A stretch of DNA of 34,582 nt from Bacteroidaceae bacterium (GTDB taxonomy: Bacteria > Bacteroidota > Bacteroidia > Bacteroidales > Bacteroidaceae). Shown here one piece after another: positions 8,416 to 16,384 of the stretch. A model generated the notes under the pieces. The model was not told where the DNA came from, ran no database searches, and was given only the letters and a program-made list of their open reading frames with translations. Each line of letters opens with the position of its first letter. Position 1 is the stretch's first letter. The position numbers were made by a program, and so were the translations under genes. The stretch lies in contig JAFYQH010000039.1 of the NCBI GenBank assembly GCA_017547205.1, positions 1 through 34,582 on the forward strand, read 5' to 3'.

Positions 8416-9749
8416 GGATTGTAATTGCAGGTGCCGGAGCTGTGGGAACACATCTTGCGAAGATGCTTTCAGTAGAGAGCGAGAATGTTGTTCTGCTTGA
8501 CGAGAGTGAAGAGAAACTCGTGAAAATGGAATCTCTCTTTGATCTTAAGGCGATAGTCGGTGACCCGACAAAGATATCGGCCTTGCAAAATGCAGGCGTG
8601 GACGACGCCGACCTTTTCGTCGCAGTGACACCTGATGAGAGCAGGAATATAACGGCGTGTGTGCTGGCCCATTATCTTGGGGCAAAAAAAACCATTGCCC
8701 GAATTGACAACTACGAATATCTGCTTCCGAAGAACAAGGAGCATTTTCGTTCCTTGGGTGTTGATTCGCTCATCTATCCCGAGCAACTTGCCGCTGAGGA
8801 GATAGCTACGAGCATAAAGTACAGTTGGATGCGCCAGATGCTGGAATTCGGTGACGGGGCACTGGTGATGCTGGGTATCAAGATGAGGAGCAATGCCACA
8901 ATCCTTGATATACCTTTCAAGGAGTTGTCGCGCGACATTCCGTACCACATTGTGGCCATACAACGTGGGGACGAGACGATAATACCGCGAGGCAACGATG
9001 TGATAAAAGCCGAGGATCTTGTCTGCTTCATGACAACGCGTGACCAGATACCGTACATCCGCAGCATTTGTGGAAAGGAGGAGTTTACCGAGGTAAAGAG
9101 CATAATAATGATGGGAGGCAGCCGCATTGCGGTACGTACGACCAGGCTCATTCCGGACAGTATAAGCATAAAAATAATAGAGAGTGATCTTAAACGCTGT
9201 CACAAACTGCTCGAACTGGTCGATGAGAGGGTGATGATAATCAATGGGGACGCACGTGACCCCGAGTTGCTGCGCAGCGAAGGCATTGACAATACCGATG
9301 CCTTCATCGCTCTCAGCGACAACTCCGAGTCGAACATACTTGCCTGCGTGGCTGCAAAGCGCGCGGGTGTGTACCGTACAGTTTCCGAGGTGGAGAATAT
9401 CGACTATATTTCCATGGCCGAGAGCATGGATATAGGTTCTGTCATCAATAAGAAGAAACTAGCTGCAAGTACAATATTCCAAATGATGCTGAAGACCGAC
9501 GTGCTCAGTGTCAAGTGCCTTACCTTCATTCAGGCAGTCGTTGCCGAATTCCCGGTCAACGAGAATACATACATAACAAAGAAGCCGGTAAAGGATCTTG
9601 GTTTGCCCGGCGGTGCCAACATTGGCGGGCTCATACGTAACGGCGAGGGGATGCACGTGACCGGTAACACCATGATACAGCCTGGTGACCATGTCGTGGT
9701 CTTCTGCCGTGAGCATGTACTAAAGAAGTTGGAGAAATTTTTCAGGTAA
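8412..9749 (+). CDS. trkA: Trk potassium uptake system peripheral subunit TrkA
   Basis: Cytoplasmic NAD(H)/nucleotide-binding regulator of the TrkH potassium channel. The 445 residues form two tandem RCK units: the first begins with [17 protein letters not shown] (residues 3-19) followed by an acidic ribose-binding strand (VVLLDES). The second unit has the degenerate [16 protein letters not shown]. Each is followed by a TrkA-C domain (for example [18 protein letters not shown]). Length and order match family members. The gene overlaps dxs by four bases upstream and shares one base with trkH downstream, so both potassium genes are translated as a coupled pair behind dxs. Confidence 0.95.
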   Translation: MRIVIAGAGAVGTHLAKMLSVESENVVLLDESEEKLVKMESLFDLKAIVGDPTKISALQNAGVDDADLFVAVTPDESRNITACVLAHYLGAKKTIARIDNYEYLLPKNKEHFRSLGVDSLIYPEQLAAEEIATSIKYSWMRQMLEFGDGALVMLGIKMRSNATILDIPFKELSRDIPYHIVAIQRGDETIIPRGNDVIKAEDLVCFMTTRDQIPYIRSICGKEEFTEVKSIIMMGGSRIAVRTTRLIPDSISIKIIESDLKRCHKLLELVDERVMIINGDARDPELLRSEGIDNTDAFIALSDNSESNILACVAAKRAGVYRTVSEVENIDYISMAESMDIGSVINKKKLAASTIFQMMLKTDVLSVKCLTFIQAVVAEFPVNENTYITKKPVKDLGLPGGANIGGLIRNGEGMHVTGNTMIQPGDHVVVFCREHVLKKLEKFFR

Positions 9750-11200
9750 TGTTTCATCCGAAGATAGTTTTCCGTATAATAGGCCTTCTGTTGTTCATTG
9801 AGGCGCTTTTTATGCTCTGCAGCGTTGCGGTGGCGTTGTATTATGATGAACATATAGTGCGCCAACTGTTGGCTTCTGTCGGTTCCATGGTAGGTGCCGG
9901 CACCTTGCTTACATACATATGCTACGGTACCGACCGAAATATTTCGCGTAAGGATGGATATATAGTGGTAACACTCTGCTGGGTTGTGTTCTCTCTATTC
10001 GGGACATTGCCGTATGTGCTTACAGGGTATATCCCCGATTTTACCGATGCTTTCTTCGAAACCATGTCGGGCTTTACCACAACCGGTGCTACAATTCTCG
10101 AAGATATAGAGGCTTTGCCCAAATCATTGCTTTTCTGGCGAATGATGACTCATTGGGTAGGAGGTTTGGGAATAGTATTCTTTACTGTAGCTGTGTTCCC
10201 TATTTTTGGTCTCAGTGACATACATCTGTTTGCCGCAGAGTCGGGGCCCATGCGTGCCAAGCTCCATCCGCGAATATCGGTGACGGCACGCTGGATATTG
10301 ACAATCTATGTCGGTCTGACGGTCATAGCTGCCATTTCCATGTATTTTGCAGGAATGGGATGGTACGATGCCGTGTGCCATGCGATGTCAACAATTGCTA
10401 CAGGTGGCTTCTCTACAAAGCAGGCCAGCCTTGCGGCCTTCGGTTCGCCGGCTGTTGAATATGTGACAACGTTCTTCATGTTTCTGGGCGGAACAAACCT
10501 GTCTTTGCTGTATTTGTTCCTTTTCAAGGCGCGTCCTCGCGAACTTGTACGTGATATGGAGTTCCGTACATATCTTGTAATAGTCGTTGCATTCTCAGTT
10601 ATTATTGCCGCTGGCTTGTATGGCACGGCTTCCATGGGAGTTGAGGAGGCTTTCAGAACATCTCTGTTCCAGGTAGTGTCGGTGCAGACAACGACTGGTT
10701 TCGCCTCGGCCAACTATGCAGCCTGGGTGCCATTGCTGTGGCTGATGCTCTGTGCCCTGATGTTTTTCGGAGCATGTTCGGGATCGACATCGGGAGCTAT
10801 GAAATGTTCCCGTATATCAATCCTCTTCAGGGTCATGATAAACGAGTTCAAGCGAATGGTGCATCCAAACGCAGTCATACCGGTGCGTATGGGCGGAAAG
10901 ATTGTGCCTACAACGGTACAGTCTGCAATCCTGGCATATACCGTCATCTATATCTTCATACTTATTGTGGGGCTGTTCGTGAACATGGGCTTCGGGCTCG
11001 ACTTCCTCGATGCCTTCGGCCTGTCGGTCTCTTCTGTCGGCAATGTGGGCCCGGCATTGGGGCATTATGGTCCAATGGATACAATGGCACCGTTGCCTGA
11101 TATGCTCAAATGGTTCAGTGCATTCCAGATGCTTGTAGGGCGTCTTGAGTTCTTTGCGGTACTGCTTCTATTTACACCGATGTTCTGGAAGAGGAACTGA
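9749..11200 (+). CDS. trkH: Trk potassium uptake system membrane subunit TrkH
   Basis: Potassium-translocating membrane subunit, 483 residues, with roughly ten to twelve hydrophobic helices. The four pore-loop regions typical of the TrkH/KtrB superfamily are visible around SGFTTTGATIL, STIATGGFSTKQ, QTTTGFASANY and SSVGNVGPALG. Each holds the conserved glycine of the selectivity filter. Between the first two is MTHWVGGLGIVFF, a family hallmark. Start ATG overlaps the trkA stop (TAATG). The gene ends only 6 bp before the end of the convergent DUF4435 gene, with no visible terminator between them. Confidence 0.95.
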   Translation: MFHPKIVFRIIGLLLFIEALFMLCSVAVALYYDEHIVRQLLASVGSMVGAGTLLTYICYGTDRNISRKDGYIVVTLCWVVFSLFGTLPYVLTGYIPDFTDAFFETMSGFTTTGATILEDIEALPKSLLFWRMMTHWVGGLGIVFFTVAVFPIFGLSDIHLFAAESGPMRAKLHPRISVTARWILTIYVGLTVIAAISMYFAGMGWYDAVCHAMSTIATGGFSTKQASLAAFGSPAVEYVTTFFMFLGGTNLSLLYLFLFKARPRELVRDMEFRTYLVIVVAFSVIIAAGLYGTASMGVEEAFRTSLFQVVSVQTTTGFASANYAAWVPLLWLMLCALMFFGACSGSTSGAMKCSRISILFRVMINEFKRMVHPNAVIPVRMGGKIVPTTVQSAILAYTVIYIFILIVGLFVNMGFGLDFLDAFGLSVSSVGNVGPALGHYGPMDTMAPLPDMLKWFSAFQMLVGRLEFFAVLLLFTPMFWKRN

Positions 11201-11206
11201 CGCTGC

Positions 11207-12220
11207 TCATCCCGCTTGCTGTTTGCTGTCGAGTGATGCAAGCAGTCTTTCTATGTCATTCTTCAGTCTCTTGTACGGGGTGGCTTCCTTATAGTTGGTG
11301 TTCTTGTTGAGCATGAGCGCGACATCGCACTGGCTGTGACGGTACGATGCCAGTTCGTTGTTGTATTGCTGGCGGTGGTAGGCAAGCCGCTGTATCTCCT
11401 CTTCGCGCTTGTTGCGCAGGTAACGGCATACGGGCACGAGCATGCGGAGCACCACGTTGTTCATCATGTGGTGTCCCTGTATGTAGAAATATGTCTCTTC
11501 GGGCAGTATGCCAAGGCTGTCGAACTCAGCCTTCAGCCTGGTATGCTCTTCTGCCATTTCGGGGAACTTTTTCTCCAGCAGAGCTATGTTGTGTTCCACA
11601 CGCTTGCTTAACTGCTGCAGCGAGTATGCGGGGTTCGCTATGGTGAATGATGACAGGCGTACTATCTCGCAGAACTTAAGCATGCTCATGCTCTTTGTGT
11701 CCTGTTTGCGGTACAGCAGTATGTTCCATACGAACAGCGGGTAACATATCTGTGAGTAGAGCTTCATAAAGTTTACGAAATCCATTACATTGCTGTCGTT
11801 AAGTGTGCTCAGGACGCACACTTGTTTGAGGCTGTCGGCATAGCATTTTAGGTTCTCGATGGCGTAGGCGTAAGTGTGGAGAATATACCTGTTCCCTATC
11901 ATCTGTCTCGACGTGCTTGTGGCACCCTGCAGCAGGTAATCGTAGTCGCTGTCCACGCATGCAATCATGTTGCTTCCGTATGCTTTTCCAAGCATGTTCA
12001 TCATGGCCTGCTTCTTGCCTTTCGTGAGGCTTGAGCGTGCAGGAAGCATCACCTCAAAATGGTATTTCCCGTTTTCGTATTCATCAAAGACCGAACGCCA
12101 AAACGAAATGTCATCGTAGCTCTCCACATATGCCACGATGCGGTGCTTCGCTCTTTTCGGGCGTAATGAATTGGCTGCCTCGATGAATGCCGAATTCAGG
12201 TAATCGGTCAGTTTTTTCAT
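11207..12220 (-). CDS. DUF4435 TOPRIM-like protein (AriB-like, putative PARIS effector)
   Basis: Seen: 337 residues with an N-terminal segment like a TOPRIM fold. A glutamate ends a beta strand (VAYVES, E33), then an acidic DxD triad (ACVDSDYDY, D90/D92/D94) and an AIENLKCY segment (E122-N123). The C-terminal half looks helical. Known: DUF4435 is the domain of AriB, the nuclease partner of the AriA ATPase in the PARIS anti-phage system; AriB is released on detecting a phage anti-restriction protein and cleaves tRNA. Inferred: this is an AriB-type effector or a related chromosomal family. I chose ATG 12220, 7 bases after the ATPase stop; an in-frame TTG at 12247 would overlap the ATPase. Gene order (ATPase then DUF4435) matches ariA-ariB. 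A housekeeping role is possible, because the neighbours are core genes. Confidence 0.8.
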   Translation of the reverse strand: MKKLTDYLNSAFIEAANSLRPKRAKHRIVAYVESYDDISFWRSVFDEYENGKYHFEVMLPARSSLTKGKKQAMMNMLGKAYGSNMIACVDSDYDYLLQGATSTSRQMIGNRYILHTYAYAIENLKCYADSLKQVCVLSTLNDSNVMDFVNFMKLYSQICYPLFVWNILLYRKQDTKSMSMLKFCEIVRLSSFTIANPAYSLQQLSKRVEHNIALLEKKFPEMAEEHTRLKAEFDSLGILPEETYFYIQGHHMMNNVVLRMLVPVCRYLRNKREEEIQRLAYHRQQYNNELASYRHSQCDVALMLNKNTNYKEATPYKRLKNDIERLLASLDSKQQAG

Positions 12221-12227
12221 GTCGCGT

Positions 12228-13052
12228 TCACTTTGTGATGTCCTCAATTTCTGTTATGGCATCCATCCAGCCGTCCATGACGATAGCCGGAGAGTGGGTA
12301 CACAGTATAATCTGTATGTTGGGGTTTATTGTGCGTACCAGGGTTATGAGGCGTTGCTGCCATTCTATGTGCAGCGAAATTTCCGGTTCGTCCATGAGCA
12401 TTACGCCAGGATGGTTCTCCTGTACAAGGGCGGTGAGAAGTATTACCAGCATCTGCTTCTCGCCCGACGAGAGCATGTATGGAGCTATCGTCTCGCCATA
12501 CTGGCTGAACAGGATTTCGTTGCTGTCGCGTACAATTGTCTTTGCCGTGGGGGCGAACAACTCGTCTATGAGGTCCTGAAACTGCTTCTTGGGTTTGCTT
12601 AGCTCAGTCGCAAGACGCTGTTCTTCGGGCCTGCCCGATGTAAGCAGCGATATTATGCGGTTGCCCACGTTTACCTGGTAGTTGAGGTAGCGGCGCTGCA
12701 GGTTGTAGAGTTGCCAGTCAAGTTCGGTGCGGATTTCAGCTCCCGATACCTTTTCCAGCATCTCGCTTGTCATTAGGGGACGGTCGATGCTGCTTATGAC
12801 ATCGAAATTTATGCTTGTGGCATCCTCCGGGTAGAAGTTGACCTTTACACCATCCTCGGGGTTGCTCGTGAGTCTCCCCTCGCGCATTATCTTCAGGTGC
12901 TTTGCCGAACGGTTTATGATGGTGCTTTTGCCCACGCCGTTGCTTCCACTGAGGATATTCACGTCAGGCCGTAGTTCCCAATATACATGCTTCCTGTTGC
13001 TCCATAGGGAGTCGATCTCAATACTCCTTATATATTGCGCCATTTTCTCCAT
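12228..13052 (-). CDS. AAA/ABC-type ATPase (AriA-like) paired with DUF4435
   Basis: A 274-residue ATPase of the ABC/SMC-like class (AAA_15/AAA_21, OLD-related). Motifs in order: Walker A GSNGVGKST (36-44), ABC signature LSSGEKQ (194-200), Walker B VMLMDEP (217-223) with the catalytic glutamate, and the H-loop CTHSPAI (251-257). It lacks a long coiled-coil or DNA-binding insertion, so it is a compact version; as I recall, canonical AriA is longer. It is followed directly by the DUF4435 gene, so both are translated from one mRNA. A full consensus promoter lies at 13085-13116. Start is ATG 13052 or the in-frame ATG 13043, which has a GGAG just before it. Alternatives are a generic ATP-binding protein of unknown role or an OLD-like sensor. 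Confidence 0.8.
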   Translation of the reverse strand: MEKMAQYIRSIEIDSLWSNRKHVYWELRPDVNILSGSNGVGKSTIINRSAKHLKIMREGRLTSNPEDGVKVNFYPEDATSINFDVISSIDRPLMTSEMLEKVSGAEIRTELDWQLYNLQRRYLNYQVNVGNRIISLLTSGRPEEQRLATELSKPKKQFQDLIDELFAPTAKTIVRDSNEILFSQYGETIAPYMLSSGEKQMLVILLTALVQENHPGVMLMDEPEISLHIEWQQRLITLVRTINPNIQIILCTHSPAIVMDGWMDAITEIEDITK

Positions 13053-13084
13053 ACTGCTCGAATTGAATAGATTCGCGATTACTG

Positions 13085-13116
13085 CAAATATAGGATAAAC
13101 TTTTAGAAAACACGAA
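13085..13116 (-). promoter_or_regulatory. Promoter of the ATPase-DUF4435 pair
   Basis: On the minus strand TATATTTG (13085-13092) is an exact -7 match; TTCG (13113-13116), one change from TTTG, sits exactly 20 bases upstream. Predicted start near 13079 gives a leader of about 25 bases. The pair therefore seems to have its own promoter and not to depend on neighbours. Confidence 0.65.
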
Positions 13117-13139
13117 GCCTCGCGATGTTTTTAGTATGA

Positions 13140-13153
13140 AAGCATGCATGCTT
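13140..13153. repeat. 14-bp perfect palindrome AAGCATGCATGCTT
   Basis: The palindrome lies in the divergent region between the ATPase gene and the nucleoside kinase, about 24 bases upstream of the ATPase -33 element and about 53 bases upstream of the kinase -33 candidate. Position and symmetry fit a dimeric regulator site; no regulator is identified. Confidence 0.4.
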
Positions 13154-13205
13154 CTCCCTAGAGCATGTCAAGGTTTAAAATAACTAAAAAATGTGCTGCA
13201 TCCCA

Positions 13206-13234
13206 TTGTTGGCAGATAATTGTTCTTATCTTCG
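13206..13234 (+). promoter_or_regulatory. Probable promoter of the nucleoside kinase-rpoN-esterase unit
   Basis: TTG (13206-13208) and TATCTTCG (13227-13234, one change from TAnnTTTG) are 18 bases apart, slightly short of the usual spacing. The predicted leader of about 50 bases includes a 6-bp hairpin (GGGCAC 13245-13250 with GTGCCC 13262-13267). Confidence 0.45.
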
Positions 13235-13293
13235 CGATAGGTAAGGGCACCCGCGACAAGTGTGCCCGCAAGTACATGTAATTCGTCAAGATT

Positions 13294-14937
13294 ATGCTAC
13301 ACATCTATTGCATCAATAACGGTGAGACAAGGGATTTCCCAAGGGGGGTAACACTTAAGGAAATATACGACGGCTTCGGGCTTGACATGCCCCATGGTGT
13401 CTTGGCCGCCAGGGTGAACAACGTCACAGAGGGACTGGCGCTGCGCCTGTACCGTCATAAGGATGTCGAGTTCATCGACATAACCTCCGACGACGGCATG
13501 CGCATGTATGTGCGCTCGCTTACTTTCATCTTCATGAAGGCCATGAACGAGATGTTTCCCGGCAAGGTGGTGCGTTTCGAGAATGCGATATCAAAAGGCT
13601 ATTATTGTAGAATGGAGCACCCTGTCGATGACGGACAGGTTGCAACGTTGCGTTCAAGGATGAGGGAAATAGTGGCCAGCGATATCCCGTTCAAGCGCGT
13701 CGAGTGCCATACCCAGGATGCGATTGAGGTATTCCGTAGTATGGGACGTCACGACAAGGTGCAGTTGCTCGAGACTTACGATCACCTCTATACCAGCTAT
13801 TACGAGCTCGACGGTTATGTCGACAGCTACTATAATGGATTGGTGCCGAGTACCGGGTACATAAGCCTGTTCGAGGTCGAGAGGTTTGCCGACGGAGTGC
13901 TCCTGCGCGTTCCAAGCAAAGACTCTCCGGGTGAACTGGAGGACAAGGTTCCGCAGGAAAAGCTACAGGACCTCTTCGAGGAGCGTCTGCAGTGGCATCA
14001 GAAGATGGGGGTTGAGACCATAGGTGATTTCAACAAGGGAGTGCGTGCCGGGTTCGGGATAGACCTGGTGAATGTTTCCGAAGTGTTGCAGGAACGACGC
14101 CTTTCCCAGATTGCCGACATGGTACAGGAGCGTGGTGCACGTGTAGTGCTAATTGCGGGTCCCTCGTCATCGGGCAAGACTACATTCAGCAAGCGTATCA
14201 GCGTGCAACTGATTGCTTGTGGGCTCAAACCATATGCTATTTCACTTGATGACTTTTTTGTGAACCGTACGCATACCCCGCGAAAGGCCGATGGTGACTA
14301 TGATTTTGAATCGATACATTCGATAGACCTTCCGTACTTCAACGAGTCGCTGACACGCATCCTTGCGGGCGAGGAGGTAGAGTTGCCCTATTACAACTTT
14401 GTGAAGGGTGAACGTGAATACAAGGGTAACCGGCTTAAACTCGACCCTCATATGGTGCTTGTTATTGAGGGTACGCATGCACTCAACCCGATGCTTACCT
14501 CTCAGATAGACGACAAGGAGAAGTTCCGCATATATGTGTCGGCACTGACATCGATAAAGCTCGACTACCATAACTACATATCGACCTCGGACAACCGTCT
14601 GTTGCGTCGTATGCTGCGTGACTACAAATACCGCGGTTATTCGGCCATTGAGACTATAAGGCGCTGGCCCGATGTGCGCAAGGGTGAGGAAGAGTGGATA
14701 TTCCCGTATCAGGAGAATGCCGATGTGATGTTCAATTCGTCACTGTTCTATGAACTGGCTGTCTTCAAGGCGCAGGCCGAGCCGCTTTTGCGCTCGGTAC
14801 CCGAGAATATCAGGGAGTATTCCGAGGCCCAAAGGCTTTTGCGTTTCCTGGATTATATTGTACCTTTGCAGGATAATGAACTGCCCCCAACTTCCGTGGT
14901 GAGGGAGTTCCTGGGCGGGAGCAGCTTTAAATATTGA
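13294..14937 (+). CDS. Nucleoside (uridine-type) kinase with N-terminal TGS / ThrRS-like region
   Basis: A 547-residue protein. Residues about 1-60 resemble a TGS domain (MLHIYCINNGETRDFPRGV). Residues about 75-250 resemble the second additional domain of threonyl-tRNA synthetase. The C-terminal part (about 275-500) is a uridine kinase/phosphoribulokinase-type P-loop kinase: Walker A GPSSSGKTT (289-297), SLDDFFVNR, DFESIHSIDLPYFN and VIEGTHALNP. Family knowledge: such fusions are annotated as nucleoside kinases in Bacteroidetes and Firmicutes; the substrate is probably a pyrimidine nucleoside but is not proven by sequence. It ends 8 bases before rpoN, so the two form an operon. The role of the tRNA-synthetase-like half is unknown. 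Confidence 0.88.
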   Translation: MLHIYCINNGETRDFPRGVTLKEIYDGFGLDMPHGVLAARVNNVTEGLALRLYRHKDVEFIDITSDDGMRMYVRSLTFIFMKAMNEMFPGKVVRFENAISKGYYCRMEHPVDDGQVATLRSRMREIVASDIPFKRVECHTQDAIEVFRSMGRHDKVQLLETYDHLYTSYYELDGYVDSYYNGLVPSTGYISLFEVERFADGVLLRVPSKDSPGELEDKVPQEKLQDLFEERLQWHQKMGVETIGDFNKGVRAGFGIDLVNVSEVLQERRLSQIADMVQERGARVVLIAGPSSSGKTTFSKRISVQLIACGLKPYAISLDDFFVNRTHTPRKADGDYDFESIHSIDLPYFNESLTRILAGEEVELPYYNFVKGEREYKGNRLKLDPHMVLVIEGTHALNPMLTSQIDDKEKFRIYVSALTSIKLDYHNYISTSDNRLLRRMLRDYKYRGYSAIETIRRWPDVRKGEEEWIFPYQENADVMFNSSLFYELAVFKAQAEPLLRSVPENIREYSEAQRLLRFLDYIVPLQDNELPPTSVVREFLGGSSFKY

Positions 14938-14945
14938 ATTCGTCA

Positions 14946-16370
14946 ATGGCAAAGAATACACAGACACATATACAGGAACAGGTTCTTGTACAGACCCTCT
15001 CACCGCAACAATTGCTTGCAGTGCAGTTGCTTGAGATGACAACGGTAGAGATTGAGGATCGTGTCCGAAGCGAACTCATGGACAATCCGGCGCTCGAGCC
15101 TGTCGGGCAGGAGTGTGATGATGACGACAATGAGGAAAAGTCCGACCCTATATCTGCCCTTATTGCGGACTATGACGATGATTACAGCGGTAATGAGGAG
15201 ATACAACCTTCGGCAGGCAGTGTATATGGCTACGAGAATTCTGTCAGCGATACGCTCTCCTTCGGCGATACGCTCGTCGAGCAGTTGGGGGAGTGTGAGA
15301 TGACTCCAACGGAACGTTCTATCGGTGAATATCTGATAGGCTCTCTTGATGAAGACGGCCTTCTACGGAAACCGCTTGATGAGATTGGGGATGAACTGCT
15401 CATTTATGGAGGTCTTGATGTGGGGCAGGAGCAGCTTCTCTCCGTTCTTGCCAAGATACAGGCCTTCGAACCTGCCGGAATTGCGGCACGCGACCTTCGT
15501 GAGTGTCTGCTTCTACAATTGGAACGCAAGGCTGCGGAGAAGGACGTTTCCCTTCACATGAGAATACTTTCCGACCATTACGATGATTTTGCAGGTAAAC
15601 GCTGGGAGGCTTTGGCCGACAGAATGGGCGTGACTAAGGAGGAGTGCCGCGATGCCATTGCGGACATCGTACGCCTCAATCCGCGTCCGGGAGCTTCACT
15701 CTCCGAGAGTATAGGGTTCAGCCGTCAGCAGATCACTCCCGACTTTATACTGGAGGTGGACGATGAGGATGTTGTCGTGTCGTTGAATAATGCACACCTT
15801 CCTTCGCTCAAGGTAAATGACAGCTATGTGACGATGCTTGAGGAACAGGCCAGTGGTGAGAACCAGGAACAGAAGGTCGCTGCATTGTTTCTTAAGCAGA
15901 AGATTGATGCTGCAAAAGGCTTCATAAGTGCAGTGCAACAGCGCGCCCAAACAATGCTCTCCACAATGCGTGCGATTGCAGCGAAGCAGAAGGAGTTCTT
16001 CCTGAGCGGTGGTGACGAGTCCTGCTTGAAACCGATGATTCTTGAAGATATTGCCAAGGTGACTGGCTATGACATATCCACGATATCGCGTGTAGGCAAC
16101 AGCAAATATGTTCAGGTGCCGTGGGGCGTATATCAGTTGAAGTACTTCTTCAGCGACGGTGTCGTCAAGGAGGACGGTACCGAACAGTCTGTATATGAAC
16201 TATTCCGTGTCATAAGGGATATCGTTGATAACGAGGACAAGAGCAATCCGCTTACCGACCAGGCCTTGCAGGAGGAGCTTGCAGCCCAAGGGTATAATGT
16301 GGCCCGCCGCACGGTGGCCAAGTACCGTGAACAGCTTGGCATTCCTGTGGCAAGAATGCGTAAGGACTAA
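14946..16370 (+). CDS. rpoN: RNA polymerase sigma-54 factor
   Basis: Alternative sigma factor that recognises -24/-12 promoters and needs an AAA+ activator. The 474-residue protein has the three regions. Region I at the N-terminus is glutamine/leucine-rich and binds activator (QTLSPQQLLAVQLLEM). An acidic region II follows (about 45-80), then the core-binding domain. The C-terminal DNA-binding domain ends with the RpoN box ARRTVAKYRE and LGIP. ATG 14946 is preferred over an in-frame TTG at 14934 that overlaps the kinase gene. It lies between the kinase and the esterase with gaps of 8 and 14 bases. No sigma-54 activator gene is in the window. Confidence 0.95.
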   Translation: MAKNTQTHIQEQVLVQTLSPQQLLAVQLLEMTTVEIEDRVRSELMDNPALEPVGQECDDDDNEEKSDPISALIADYDDDYSGNEEIQPSAGSVYGYENSVSDTLSFGDTLVEQLGECEMTPTERSIGEYLIGSLDEDGLLRKPLDEIGDELLIYGGLDVGQEQLLSVLAKIQAFEPAGIAARDLRECLLLQLERKAAEKDVSLHMRILSDHYDDFAGKRWEALADRMGVTKEECRDAIADIVRLNPRPGASLSESIGFSRQQITPDFILEVDDEDVVVSLNNAHLPSLKVNDSYVTMLEEQASGENQEQKVAALFLKQKIDAAKGFISAVQQRAQTMLSTMRAIAAKQKEFFLSGGDESCLKPMILEDIAKVTGYDISTISRVGNSKYVQVPWGVYQLKYFFSDGVVKEDGTEQSVYELFRVIRDIVDNEDKSNPLTDQALQEELAAQGYNVARRTVAKYREQLGIPVARMRKD

Positions 16371-16384
16371 TTGAAACTCTAGAT

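Noticed and set aside
8469-9203. 244-codon minus-strand ORF inside trkA
   Set aside because: Shadow of trkA with no recognisable domain.
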